From Grifola frondosa (lineage: Eukaryota > Basidiomycota > Agaricomycetes > Polyporales > Grifolaceae), in contig LUGG01000037.1 of the NCBI GenBank assembly GCA_001683735.1, positions 1-41,684 on the forward strand: DNA of 41,684 bases. The letters are read 5' to 3'. Each line of letters begins with the position of its first letter. Position 1 is the first letter of the stretch. Positions 29,791 to 40,990 of the stretch are shown here, one piece after another. A model generated the notes under the pieces. The model did not search any database and had not been told where the DNA came from. It saw only the letters and a list, made by a program, of their open reading frames with translations. Made by a program: the position numbers and the translations under genes.

Positions 29791-32700
29791 ATGCCGATTA
29801 GAACACTTGAAGCTCGATTAGGAAAGGATTATAGTCAAGAAGCATTGATATCCAAGAACCCAGTAGGAATGGCGATGACGAAGTCAGATGCTGATCAAGT
29901 ATTTGGGGTATACAAGCCGGTAGCTCAAAGAGTTAACCCAATTCCCGGAGTATTTCCACAAGATGCACGTGTCATCAGAAGGTTTCCCGAGGACCCCTTA
30001 CACAATCTACCATTATTATCGCCAAACCCACCGAAATTTATACCCACGAAGAAGTTGACATTGGAAAGAATAGAAAGCATGCAAATAAATAAAGATAAAT
30101 TTATGTGGCCAGAAGAAGAAGAATTGTTCAAGCACATTCTAAGATTAATGAAAGGGTTCTAGCATTTGAAGAAAATGAAAGAGGAACGTTTAGAGATGAC
30201 TACTTCTCTCCATATATCATTCCAGTTATTCCGCATATCCCTTGGGTGGATAGAAATATACCAATACCCCCTGGAATTAGAGAGAAGGTCATAGAATTGT
30301 TGAAAGGAAAAATAGAAGCAGGAGTCTATGAAAGGTGTCAGTCATCGTACAGATCCAAATGGTTCTGTGTCTTGAAAAAGAATGGAAAATTACGGATCGT
30401 GCATGACTTGCAACCATTAAATGCAGTGACCATTCGAGATGCAGGAGTACCCCCAATATTGGATGACTTTGTTGAACCTTTTGCAGGACGGCAATGTTAT
30501 TCAGTGTTTGACTTGTTTTGGGCCTTTGATGCTCGAAAAGTTGATCCGACTAGCAGAGATATGACCGCGTTTTTGTCACCATTAGGCCTACTACGTATTA
30601 CGTCTATGCCTATGGGATTCACCAATTCGCCAGCTGAATTTCAGGCTTGCATGACATTTGTTTTGCAAGATGAGATTCCTCAAACAGCGAATATATTCAT
30701 TGATGATTTGCCAATCAAAGGGCCAGTATCTCAGTATTTGGATAAGTCAGGAAAAGCCGAGACATTAAAGGAGAATCCAAAAATCAGACGATTTATTTGG
30801 GAGCATGCACAAGATGTGCATCGGATCATGCATAGAGTTGGACAAGCAGGGATTACCTTTTCAGCAGCGAAAAGTCAAATCTGCTGTCCTGAAGTTGTGA
30901 TTGTAGGACAGAAGTGTACGCAGGAAGGTCGAATGCCGGACCATGACAGAGTTGATAAAATTCAGAATTGGCCCCGTCCGTCCTCCCTTAAGGATGTTAG
31001 AGGATTTCTTGGATTATGCGGAACAGTTCGAATATGGATTCAGGACTACTCCAAGCGTATTCAACCTCTTAAAGAGTTGTTATACAAGGATGTTCCCTTT
31101 TCATGGAATCCAGATCGAGAAGAAGCATTTGAGAAGATGAAGATGATAGTTGCTTCAGCCCCGGTGCTTAAGCCTATTAACTATCAGTCAGAAAACCCAG
31201 TCATATTAGCTGTCGATTCAAGCAAATATGCAATAGGGTTTATTCTGTATCAGTTAGATGAGAATGAGAAGCGTCGACCGGCCCGTTTTGGATCACTTCC
31301 TATATCAAGACGGAGGCGAACTATAGCCAGCCCAAGCTAGAGCTTTATGGACTGTATCGAGCCTTACGACATTGGAGATTATATTTGGTTGGAATTAAGA
31401 CCCTACATGTTGAGGTTGATGCCAAATACATTAAGGGGATGCTTAATGACCCAGACCTACAACCAAATGCTACTATCAATCGTTGGATTCAAGGAATCCT
31501 AATGTTTGATTTTAAGCTAATCCATGTACCGGCCAAGAAGCATAAAGGACCAGATGCATTGTCACGAAGACCCTTAGGAGACGGAGAAGTTGTAGAAGCA
31601 GATGATGATGAATGGTTGGATAACATTGCCCTGTATGCAGGACTCTGCCCAGAGCAAGCTCGTGAAGAATTTGCAAAGCGCATAAGTCCATTTCAGGATT
31701 CAGAAGCTAGTGTTTTCATATCAGCCACTACATCTCAGGATCAGACCTTACAGAAAGATATACAAGTTCTTGGACACTTTGGAAATACCTGTATTTCCTA
31801 AGATATCTGAAAGGTCTCGATTCCTTCGAAAATGTCAGAAGTATTTCCTTAAAGAAGGAAACATGTTTCGCCGATATACGAAGCGAATGCCAGTGAGAAT
31901 AGTATTTAGAGTTGATGAACGAAGAAGGATACTTGAAGAAGCCCACGAAGAGTTAGGCCATAAAGGAGAGCATGCTACGTTCGAGACAATACGTAACAGG
32001 TTCTTTTGGCCGTTCTATCACTCAGACGTCCGGCACCATGTGCAGTCTTGTCACGAATGTCAGATACGGAATGTCAAGAAAGTGGAAATACCTATCACAA
32101 TATCCACCCCAGCTACATTATTCACAAAAATGTACATGGATATTATGTTTATGCCTCCAGCGCATGGGTATACTTGTATTATAGCATGCAGAGATGACCT
32201 ATCTGGAGTCTCAGAAGGTCGAGCATTAAGAAGTGCATCAGCAAAAGAAGTGGCCAAATTTTTCTGGGAGCAGATAATTTGCCGATATGGAGCAATTGGA
32301 GAGATTGTAACAGATAATGGAAGTGAGACGAAAGGTGCCTTTCAATTATTGGTCAAGAAATATGGTATCCACATATACGAATATCACCATATAACTCAAA
32401 GGCCAATGGAGTAGTTGAACGAGGACACTTTACGCTGCGAGAAGCATTAGTGAAAGCATGTCTGGTCAGATAACACGTTGGCCAGAGCTTTTGCCTCATG
32501 CTTTATTTGCGGATCGAGTTTCTATTAGAAGAGCTACCGGATTTAGCCCTTACTATTTGTTGCATGGAGTCCACCCAGTATTGCCTATGGATCTCCGTGA
32601 GGCTACATTCATGGTAGAAGGATTTCAGAAGGGAATATCTTCAGAAGATCTTCTAGCGCTTAGAATTAGGCAGCTTGAAAGGAAACCTGAAGATGTTGAG

Positions 32701-33183
32701 AAAGCAGCAGAGGTATTGAAGAAAAGCAGGATAAACTCAAAGGCCTATTTCGAGAAGAAATTTGCCCATCGCATGCAGAAGTCGTCATATAATCCAGGTG
32801 ACTTAGTCTTGGTACGGAACTCCACGATCGAAAAGGAGATGAATCGCAAGCATTAAACCAGATACCTGGGACCATATGAAGTAGTTCGACGGACACCGAG
32901 AGGAGCATATGTAGTACGAGAGATCAATGGAGATGTAGCACGAGAAAGTATTGCAGCATTCAGACTACTTGCCTATCATCCGGCAGCAAATATTCTCGAT
33001 ATATTGCCAGCAGATTCATTGGATCAAATTCAAGGTCCAGCGATAGACCAGTCTCAGGGAATACAAGAAGAATATCTATGGGACCCAGAACCGGATGAGG
33101 ACATGAACAATGAGGAATCAGACTCAGATGATGAACCAATAGGACATAGGACGAGGAATCAGCTGCAAAGAAATAGAAGATAA
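29791..33183 (+). pseudogene. Pol: reverse transcriptase, RNase H, integrase (broken)
   Basis: ATG 29791 starts the frame MPIRTLEARLGKDY; it shifts near 30,145. Reverse transcriptase then reads LRIVHDLQPLNAVTIRD, MPMGFTNSPAEFQ and catalytic IFIDDLPIKG (bases 30702-30707). RNase H follows (VILAVDSSKYAIGF, then after a shift near 31,310 QPKLELYGLYRALRHWR and GPDALSRR). The integrase has an HHCC domain (HEELGHKGEHATF..SCHEC) and the D,D,E residues at 32139, 32313 and 32417. Breaks lie near 31,770, 32,375 and 32,455, and a stop is at 32854-32856. Reading continues as RYLGPYEVVRRTPRGAYVVR and ends at 33,183 in an acidic tail. No chromodomain seen. Domain order is Ty3/Gypsy. Confidence 0.93.
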
Positions 33184-33774
33184 AGCTTAGGATCACACTA
33201 GTCGAGCATTCGCCAGGGTACCAGTTGCCAAATCCTATTTGAATGTCGACCAGAATAAACAGCTATAATGTATCTAATATATAGCTGGATATGTGGTTAT
33301 AAGTTTATGGAAGAAGAAAAGATAGAGATAGGGAGACGCACCAATAAATATCCCATACACGAGGATATGAGACCGCTCTCCAAGGTCGGCATCCCTAGAT
33401 ATCATCCTGATAGATCGCTATCAAGTTCGTTTAAGAAGTCGTGCAATATAAATTAAGTATACGCACCTTGGTCATTCACTCAAACGACGACTATCGGATA
33501 TACCCAAAAGGATAGCCTTATGTCTACCAAGCATAGAAGAAGTCAGTATGAAAGGATAATAGAATAGAAGAAGCAAGTATGCTACGGTGCATGTTACATG
33601 GACTCGAACCAGGAGAGGATGTAACAAACTGCACAAGAGAGGGGGAGGATGAAACCTCCCAACGATCTGTGATCAGAGTCTCGCAGTTAATATAGAAGAC
33701 TGACCGGATCTTGCCGAAGAAGAACGACTATATGGAAGCTAGCAGTTTATGTAATGATGTTAATTGAAGAAGAC
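33184..33774 (+). other. 3' untranslated part of the element
   Basis: About 590 bp between the end of pol and the polypurine tract; no supported gene. Confidence 0.5.
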
Positions 33775-33806
33775 GGCTGAGGGCAGCCGAGTAACTGTGG
33801 GGCGGA
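33775..33806 (+). promoter_or_regulatory. Hairpin and polypurine tract before the 3' LTR
   Basis: Hairpin GGCTG-AGGG-CAGCC (33775-33788), then TAACTGTGGGGCG (33792-33804) and GA, immediately followed by the LTR start TGTCGTG. Its position is that expected for the plus-strand primer. The same 13-mer occurs twice more inside the element. Confidence 0.8.
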
Positions 33807-36596
33807 TGTCGTGCACCAAAATGGATTGGTACTCGAACATGGCAATGTGACCATTGATCAGCACATCTCAAGTCTGGCACCACTAGCATCTCATACTCAT
33901 TAGGAAAGGATGTCAATATTCCAGTAATCCTACAAAAGAAGTACTACACAGAATCAAGATCTATACTACTTCTTCAGGCCCAAAAGAAATCCTCATCCTC
34001 CCTAAATATAGTAGTCAAGGATGGGATGTACCAAGGCACCGAATCACATAAAGGCGTTTGCGATATAATCGTGGAAACCGAGTATGGAAACGTCGCAGAT
34101 TGAATAATGTGCGGAGAGGGACATGGTCATCATTAGTAATGCGCCGAAGAAGTTGCTCGAGATAGCTCTCCCCGAGATAGAGAATGAACCGGTCAGGATA
34201 ACCGATATGTACCGAACGGCCATCACTCCGAAGTCGTCCCAGTACTCGAATATCATGACGAATCTGCCTAGCCCCGATGTCGAGTGCATCAGCAACAGCC
34301 CGAGAATGAACGATGAAGTCGTAGCGAGTTTCAGCAGAGAGTTCAAAGAAGGACACTATATCAATCGAAATGGCTGATCAGTAGCTTGCTCAATTAGTTA
34401 CGATGAGCAAACTACGCAGGCAACTGACTGTTGGAATAAACGTATTGCGATACAAATCAAATCATTCCAACTATAAAGTCAACAACATTTCATCGATATA
34501 CTTATCACCAATAATCCTATAACATACCTATTGTAGACACAATTGGCAATGTTAGGTGGCAGCAAAGTCAAGTGCTAGTCACTTATCAAAAGGATTACGC
34601 AGTGTCAACCATATCGAGAATATGTCACGTGTTATGACCTATACCCATTAATTTCGAGCAACAAGGCTATGTACGAATATGGTCAATGTCGATTACATTT
34701 CGTCATTATATCCTCATTTATTTCGTCCACTGTCAGTTACTCCCAACTTTCGTCATGATTCCAAGCAGTTCTCTATATGAACACCCTCTCTCTCAAAGTG
34801 TCACTTATGAAGACACTAACGCATTAGAAGAGGAGACTATAGCAGAAGAAAGTGAGAAATCAGAAGAGCATATCGATGAAGAATTAGAAGATGGCCTTTA
34901 CGCTCCCCCACCCAAGCCGGTAATACAAAGACCTGCAGGAAAGAGAGCATGGCAGAAAAGGAGTTATCAGATTGGTCAGAAGATAGGATGGAAACCACAT
35001 CATCGAGACAGCATACCCTTGCGAGTTTCCATGATGAAGAAAATAATGATAAAGAAGCAAGCTGCAAAAGAAAGTGCAGGATAATTAGGGACACATCTAT
35101 GCTATGCAAAGACTTATCCCATTCCTCTCTATTTGCACACATTTGTCATTACTCAGCACATTTCACCAAATCCATATCATATAATCTGGATTGGATCAGC
35201 AAATGGACACTGTGGCAACTGTGACATGGACAAATAGACCTGTGGCTTCATATTCATGAACATTCCGGAATAGCCTAGCAGAGAAGAAGTTTCCGGAACT
35301 TTCCAGAAGATTACAGTCTTCAAAAGAAGGACTTTAATCGAAATTTCTACTTCAGAATGTCCTGGAATAATCCAGAAGCTCAAGGAAATTTCCAGAATAT
35401 TCTGACAGATTCCAGAATAACATAGGATCATGGAGAACATCCTAGGAACTTATAGAACCTGGGAGAATTGTCCAGAAGGAGACAGAACTGTGCAGAAAGT
35501 ACTAGCAGGTTAGAGATGCTTCCAGCAACTTCCAAAAGCCATTCGTCAGCAGGAAAATTGGTGGATTGGTAAGCATTGGGAGTGGATTGGTAAGCAAGAA
35601 GGGGATTAGTCAGCCATAGAATAGAATAGAATAGAATAGAATGGAAGGATTCAGGAGGGTATATAAGGGCGAGCGAAAAATCGCCCAAATCATTGGAATA
35701 TATTCTTCCCCCCCCAGATTCCTCCCTCAGTAGCACTCCCTCACAATTTATATTCTTTCTCTTAACTTGAGGCACATCAGAAGTATTGCCTAGGCCCATC
35801 TGCTTACTAAGTATTGACCTGGATTGTTAACTTGCCAAAGCAAGAGACTTTGGAAGTGCAAGTTCAGGCAAAAGGTTGAAGATTGTCAAGACCTTTGTTA
35901 GGACAGAGTTCTGTCGCAAAGGAAGTTACCTAAATTGTCAACTGTCCAGACAAGAGATTCTGGAAGCACAAGGTTAGGAAAAGAAGATCAGAAGTTACTG
36001 ACCTAGATTGTTAGCTTGCCAAAGCAAGAGACTTTGGGAGCGCAAGTTTAGGCAGATTAGTTGTCAGACCTTTGTTAGGACAGAAGCCCTGTCGCAAAGG
36101 CACTAGGTGAGCAGTGTTAAGAAAGAGTTTGTTATTGTTTGGATAGTTGTCCTGTGAGTGGATTGAGGAGTATAAGTCTCTGGAAAGAAGTCCAGGAGCA
36201 TTTCCCCATTCACCAGGCGGAATTCGTCGTAGTAGCAAAGTACTGCACCAAGGCAGTGACTTTGTAGGAAGTTTGTAGTGTACTGACAGAGCAAGCTATT
36301 TAAGTCAAGCCTTGCTATTGTTTCTAGTCCCCATAGGTATATTTGAGTAATCGAACACCGTAGAACGAAACCACAGAGCATTGTGATCCTTGTGAAAAGT
36401 AGAAAGTACGCTTTCACAACCGAACTCGACTGAGCCTCTGTCCGGAAAAGTAGGAAACCCCTCAAGCTTGGTGCACCCGTCATTTCTAGGAAATAACCCC
36501 TCGCTATAAAACAAATATTACTCTCGTCAGATAGTCTTTTGATTGTTTGGTAAAAGTAGTGGTTGTTTAAATACCGATCGCTGGAAATACACGACA
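33807..36596 (+). repeat. 3' long terminal repeat (2,790 bp)
   Basis: Full-length partner of the 5' LTR with the same heat-shock arrays (35258-35270, 35291-35308, 35385-35417), five AGAAT pentamers (35618-35642), TATA box (35660-35666) and stem-loop leader. Differences include C-run length (8 against 7) and several 1-4-base indels. The 4-unit heat-shock element is preserved despite one base change in a spacer. Confidence 0.95.
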
Positions 36597-36650
36597 GCGT
36601 GCGGAGAGGATACAATTGGTACACGATACTAAGGCCTCACCGTTCCCACC

Positions 36651-37560
36651 CTACAGCCAATACTTCTCGCAGTACTGCACGTTTGTCTCGAACAGACGTT
36701 TGGCGAGATTCGCCATGTTTGTCACCGAATTAAACACGCTGTCTTGAGCGTGGTAGATCTGACGAAAGGTGAAATGGAAGTGGATTAAATCAAAAATCTC
36801 CCACAAAGGGAGGGGACCGTTGTCGTCGAGGTAGAGAAACACCTTCTCCAGGTAGACGGAGAGGAGGTGGAGGGTGAGGCGCATGTCGTATGGGATGCAG
36901 CGGGCCGACTGGTGGAAACGAAGGTCGTCGACATGCTTGCGGTCGTGCCAGAAGCTGAACTGATCGAGTCCTATGGCGATGAGGACTGCAAGGGAAAAGC
37001 CTAGGACACACGCGGTGTCATTGGCGACGGGGTGATGACGAACTCCTGGGGCTTCCAGTCATTCTTGGTCTCGACGTAAAGGGCATGGGTTTCTTCGAAG
37101 TGCTCGGCACTTCGACGTTCAAGCGCAGCATCCGTGGGGTTCCAGGCAATCTTGGTAGGAAACTCGTTCCTAGGGATGGGGAATAGGAGGGGGAAAGCGG
37201 GCACTTCTCCTATGAAGTGCGCGGCTCTGGTGACAACCTCGGCCACCTCATTCTCGGTGACGGTTTCAGCTCCAATGACGGGGTCATTGTGCGCAACGAC
37301 GGTGACCCAACCACCTTCCTGGTAGCGAGTGATGGAAGTCACTGAATGGCAAGGGGGACCGGTAAGTAAGCTCATTCAAACTGTAACAAGTAACCCAAAA
37401 CCACGACGGAGTAGGCTTACTCCCGGTGTTGAGGCTTGTACGCGATGATTTCGGTAAGCAAAAGCTGGTAACGAAAGCATAGTGTTCAATGAAGTTGAAC
37501 GAGCTGACGTTCCAGGTAGCAAAACCAATCTTAAATAGCAAAGTCCATTTGCATATGTAT
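36651..37560 (-). CDS. Uncharacterised spliced host gene
   Basis: Minus-strand reading: TWNVSSFNFIEHYAFVTSF (about 37,470-37,530), LTEIIAYKPQHRE, an intron near 37,371-37,418 (GTAAGC donor), then SVTSITRYQEGGWVTVVAHN and ETVTENEVAEVVTRAAHFIG (37,200-37,370). The last exon reads ANDTACVLGFSLAVLIAIGL, then LHLLSVYLEKVFLYLDDNGP and NMANLAKRLFETNVQYCEKY, with stop at 36,651. One frame change near 37,030 is unexplained (indel or intron). It may have one hydrophobic segment (VLGFSLAVLIAIGL). No family recognised. It ends 54 bp from the LTR element, so the element's 3' LTR could affect its transcription. Confidence 0.5.
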
Positions 37561-37919
37561 GGTTACTATCCCACAATATTGCCTTACTCATCCGCTCACT
37601 AATCCGTGTCATCAGTATGACACTCATTCCTCTATCTGTCACCTGATCTTGCAGGTGATCAACGCGATGCATCCTAGCGCCTACTGGGTGTCTATGTCCA
37701 AATCGGGAAATTTGTTACAATAACCTCAGTGTTATTGTCTCCAAGTATACTGTGCTTATACAGTTGGTGACATATCTTCAATCAAATGTAATGATAGATA
37801 GTGCTAGGTTGTAATTTTATAAAATGGTAGTTATTTTTTATATTCTCATCATTTCTTTTATCTGCTGTTTAATCAAATGGTTAACTTTGAGGTATCTTTT
37901 CTTCAAATTTTTCTTAATC

Positions 37920-37922
<3 letters not shown>

Positions 37923-37968
<46 letters not shown>
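37923..37968. repeat. (AT)n microsatellite, about 22 units
   Basis: Uninterrupted AT dinucleotides; nothing else is coded here. The surrounding 37,560-38,500 region holds no recognisable gene. Confidence 0.95.
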
Positions 37969-37971
<3 letters not shown>

Positions 37972-38508
37972 AATAAAGTTTAATTTTTTGAAAATGACAA
38001 AATCCATGCTGAAAAAATTATAGCAATTGAAAATATTAATGTAAGTCAGACTATTATTATACAATTATTGTTTTTCTAATGCTTGATCTGATTTATGGAG
38101 TATGTGTCCTTACCATTCAAGTAAATGATAAGAAAGGTACATGTGTTAAACTTTCATGGGTTTATCATTATTATTTCAAGTATTTCTGATTTTTTACTTT
38201 TTATAATTATAGCATGTTCAATGCTTTTTCCATTTTTGATTTGTACAAGCTTGATTTATATTTTCTTCTATCATGTAAATCTACATCACTTAGGTTCTTT
38301 TAAAAATTGTAAAATTAAGAAACAAAAATCATACTTTCAGAATTTGAACAAATGAACTTATAAAAAAGATGAAAATAAAACTTTCTTCCCAGAATTTCTT
38401 TTTCAACATTCCAACCCAATATACTTACCTCTCTCATCAAGCATGTTGAGCTTTGATTTTTCTGTATTTTTTTATTAATCAATATACAGGCATGTCACCC
38501 TAAATTCA

Positions 38509-39290
38509 GTGGGTACAACATCTTCACACAGGAACATTTCTCATCTGCTATGCTGTCTGACATTATCATGCAGGGTGCTGCCAGCACACAATTTACTCAG
38601 TTTATGCTTCCCACTAGTTCTAACACTGTTGGCTGTGCTGCTATGTAGTGCACCTCTAGCATCTCTATGCAATTCACATCTCCTGCTCATCCTAACACTA
38701 TCAGCACTGCTGCCATACAGCACTCTGTCTTCATGCAATTTACTTGGACTGTCCCCCCTACTAGTATCTATGTATCAAGATCTGTTCACACTCAGTCCAC
38801 TTCTTCACTTGTTTTGTCATCCATGGGTTCCTCCAATTTATCTTCCAGTTTATCAATTGAACCAATGTCCTCTCATGCAGACATCACCTCCATTTGTGGA
38901 TGTCATAAATGGCAACAAAGTGTGACATTGCAATGTCACAAACCCTATCAAATTCCAAGTGCAAGTTCAAGCATTTCAGAGAGTGTCTCGGAGTTAGTGT
39001 CAGAGGCAAGAGATGCACTCAAATATATGGGTGACTCCAGTTTGAGCAGGGCTTTAATAAAATCTTGCACATTGGAGCTGACCATACAGGATCACATAAG
39101 ATAGCATGAGGTGAACAAGTAGCAGTGCAAGGAGAAGCAGGCAGAGTATGACAGGGAATGTGTGCATGAGGTTAAGTTGATCCAAATCTCATTGAAGCAC
39201 AAGGAGGTTGCCTACAAGGGGTTGAAAAAATAGTGGAGGATGGTCAAACTTGGCATGCCTGTTGAATTGGTCTTCTAGTGGCCTGCTCAA
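38509..39290 (+). pseudogene. Broken low-complexity / coiled-coil protein frame
   Basis: One frame reads EHFSSAMLSDIIMQGAASTQ, FTQFMLPTSSNTVGCAAM, stop, SISMQFTSPAHPNTISTAAI, HSVFMQFTWTVPPTSI and SELVSEARDALKYMGDSSLS, then after stops a charged helical part (QCKEKQAEYDRECVHEVKL). A QFT-containing unit is repeated about three times. All four stops met (for example 38646-38648) are TAG, where a CAG codon would fit. It may be the companion protein of the neighbouring transposon, but no DNA-binding motif is visible. Confidence 0.4.
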
Positions 39291-39879
39291 TTGTTACCCT
39301 CTGATTCATCATTGTCCTTCCCTTCTCCTCTGTCATTATCATTCTCATTTGGTCCCCTTGTCATTTTCTTCTGGCACACCTTCACCATCTGTTTTAGGCC
39401 CCAGTTATTGCTTGCATCTCATGAATGTGGTTCTTTCTCATTATTTGCATCTAGTCCTTCCTCATTCTTTGCACCTGATTCATCATATGATCTGTCATCA
39501 TTTATTGAGCATACTGCTAATTATGGTCCATGCTGGAATGAAGGTTATTTTAAGCAGGGTGAAGACAACATGCTTGATATCATATAGTTGTGTATGGTTC
39601 TGGTGTACCTTGTATCATTTGCATGATGAATACATTGTATGTTGAGGCTTTCAGAACAAATGGGCCAAGTAAAGTAGAAAGAAAATAACTGCTGCAATGC
39701 CCACAATAGCAACAATGCATGTATAAGTGTATCCCTGAAGTGTTTGCCATCATTGTGAAGATTGGGTTCAACTATACTAGATGACATATCAAAAGGTTCA
39801 CCACAGTAAACATGATAATTTGAAGGAGTTTCTTCTTATATCATTATTCTCGTTATTATTTTACCCTCAAAATCTAGAA

Positions 39880-40990
39880 TAAGATTATATAAAATAATGT
39901 AACAATGGATCCATACAATGGCCCATTTATGCCACTTTTCAAGCTAATTTGAATTTGCAATTTCCACAATGACTTAAAACAGCCATTAAGCAACTCAATT
40001 GTGTGCTTTATGTGAACACAGATAGATGATAAATTATGATTGAATGTCTTCTAATTAGCAATAAGAACACCATTTGTCAACTTTTTGAATGAAGTTACAC
40101 ACTTTAACTAATAAAATGAGTTAGCAAATAAAAAAAAATCATTTTTCACCAGATTTCAAACAGATATATGGAGTCCACCCAAATTCACTCTCCAGGACCA
40201 AGAAGATAGAGCATGGTCATGATAAATATGTGTCATTGTAAATAGTTCACTATTATGCATATTGCCTGCATTCTCCATGATATAATCAATAAATTGTAAG
40301 GTCGGAAGAAACATGACAACCTTTAAATCAATGAGTAATTATAATTGAAAATTTGTCACATTACATACCTGGTATTCAAGGAAAATGCCACATTCTTTCC
40401 AAAAAACACATCTTTAACAGCATGCCATCAACACTCAGGTATCCATTCTGCCGCATCTCACAACCAACTTTACTTATTACCCATCTCTTCACTACTCCTA
40501 TCTCAGTGTGAAAAGGCTAGTGGAGAGCATGATTATGCTGACCAATAAGTGCAGACATGACCTGTCTAGTACAATTATCCATAGTACCTAATTGATAATC
40601 TAATCAGCAATATTATTGTAGATTAAAAACAAATTCATACGAGTAGACACTTCAGCCCACTTGTTGATGTCACTAACTGTGACATTATCATAACTGCCAA
40701 AGCAATAAAGTGTCATGGTGAGCTGGTCCCAGATGGACATCTGAGCTTTTTTGAATTATTGTGAAAAATTGGATAATTTTCAATATATGATAGAATATAT
40801 TCGAATTTGGTGAAAGCCATCCAAACAAGATGCTGAAGGTCATGGGGGCTATAATCAAAGTGCCAGAAGAGTAATAGTAGGTGAGATATCTGAAAAATAG
40901 GCTGTCTGATGTTCATAACATATTGACAAAGGATGTCATCATGAAGAGCAGAATATGATGTGATAAGTTTTTTGGTGTTACCAGAGTGTC
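39880..40990 (-). pseudogene. PIF/Harbinger-like transposase relic
   Basis: Minus-strand fragments in order: WMAFTKFEYILSYIENYPIF and HNNSKK (40,740-40,830), QLTMTLYCFGSYDNVTVSDI (about 40,650-40,715, helix-turn-helix-like region), MENAGNMHNSELFTM, EFGWTPYICLK (a DDE-type segment) and FNHNLSSICVHIKHTIELLN followed by GCFKSLWKLQIQI (about 39,940-40,040). The last matches the family's C-terminal FNYRHS..IEHAFG.LK region. Frames shift repeatedly and stops are common. The terminal inverted repeats are not found, so the element's limits are unknown. Assignment rests on motif resemblance from memory. Confidence 0.6.

Larger units (their letters stand above)
16013..36596 (+). mobile_element. Giant Ty3/Gypsy-type LTR retrotransposon (20.6 kb)
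   Basis: Two direct LTRs (2,784 and 2,790 bp) with TGTCGT..ACGACA ends bound an interior of 15,010 bp. It contains a tRNA primer-binding site, gag with CCHC knuckle, two aspartic protease domains, GC-rich cargo, then reverse transcriptase, RNase H and integrase (Ty3/Gypsy order) and a polypurine tract. The two LTRs look about 98% identical, differing by single-base changes and many 1-4-base indels. The expected short direct target duplication is absent: flanks are CACGC and GCGTG. Every coding section has frameshifts or stops, so this copy is probably not autonomous. Confidence 0.93.

Noticed and set aside
32857..33183. Chromodomain at the integrase C-terminus
   Set aside because: The tail contains only the usual RYLGPYEVV fold and an acidic end; no chromodomain aromatic pattern was seen.
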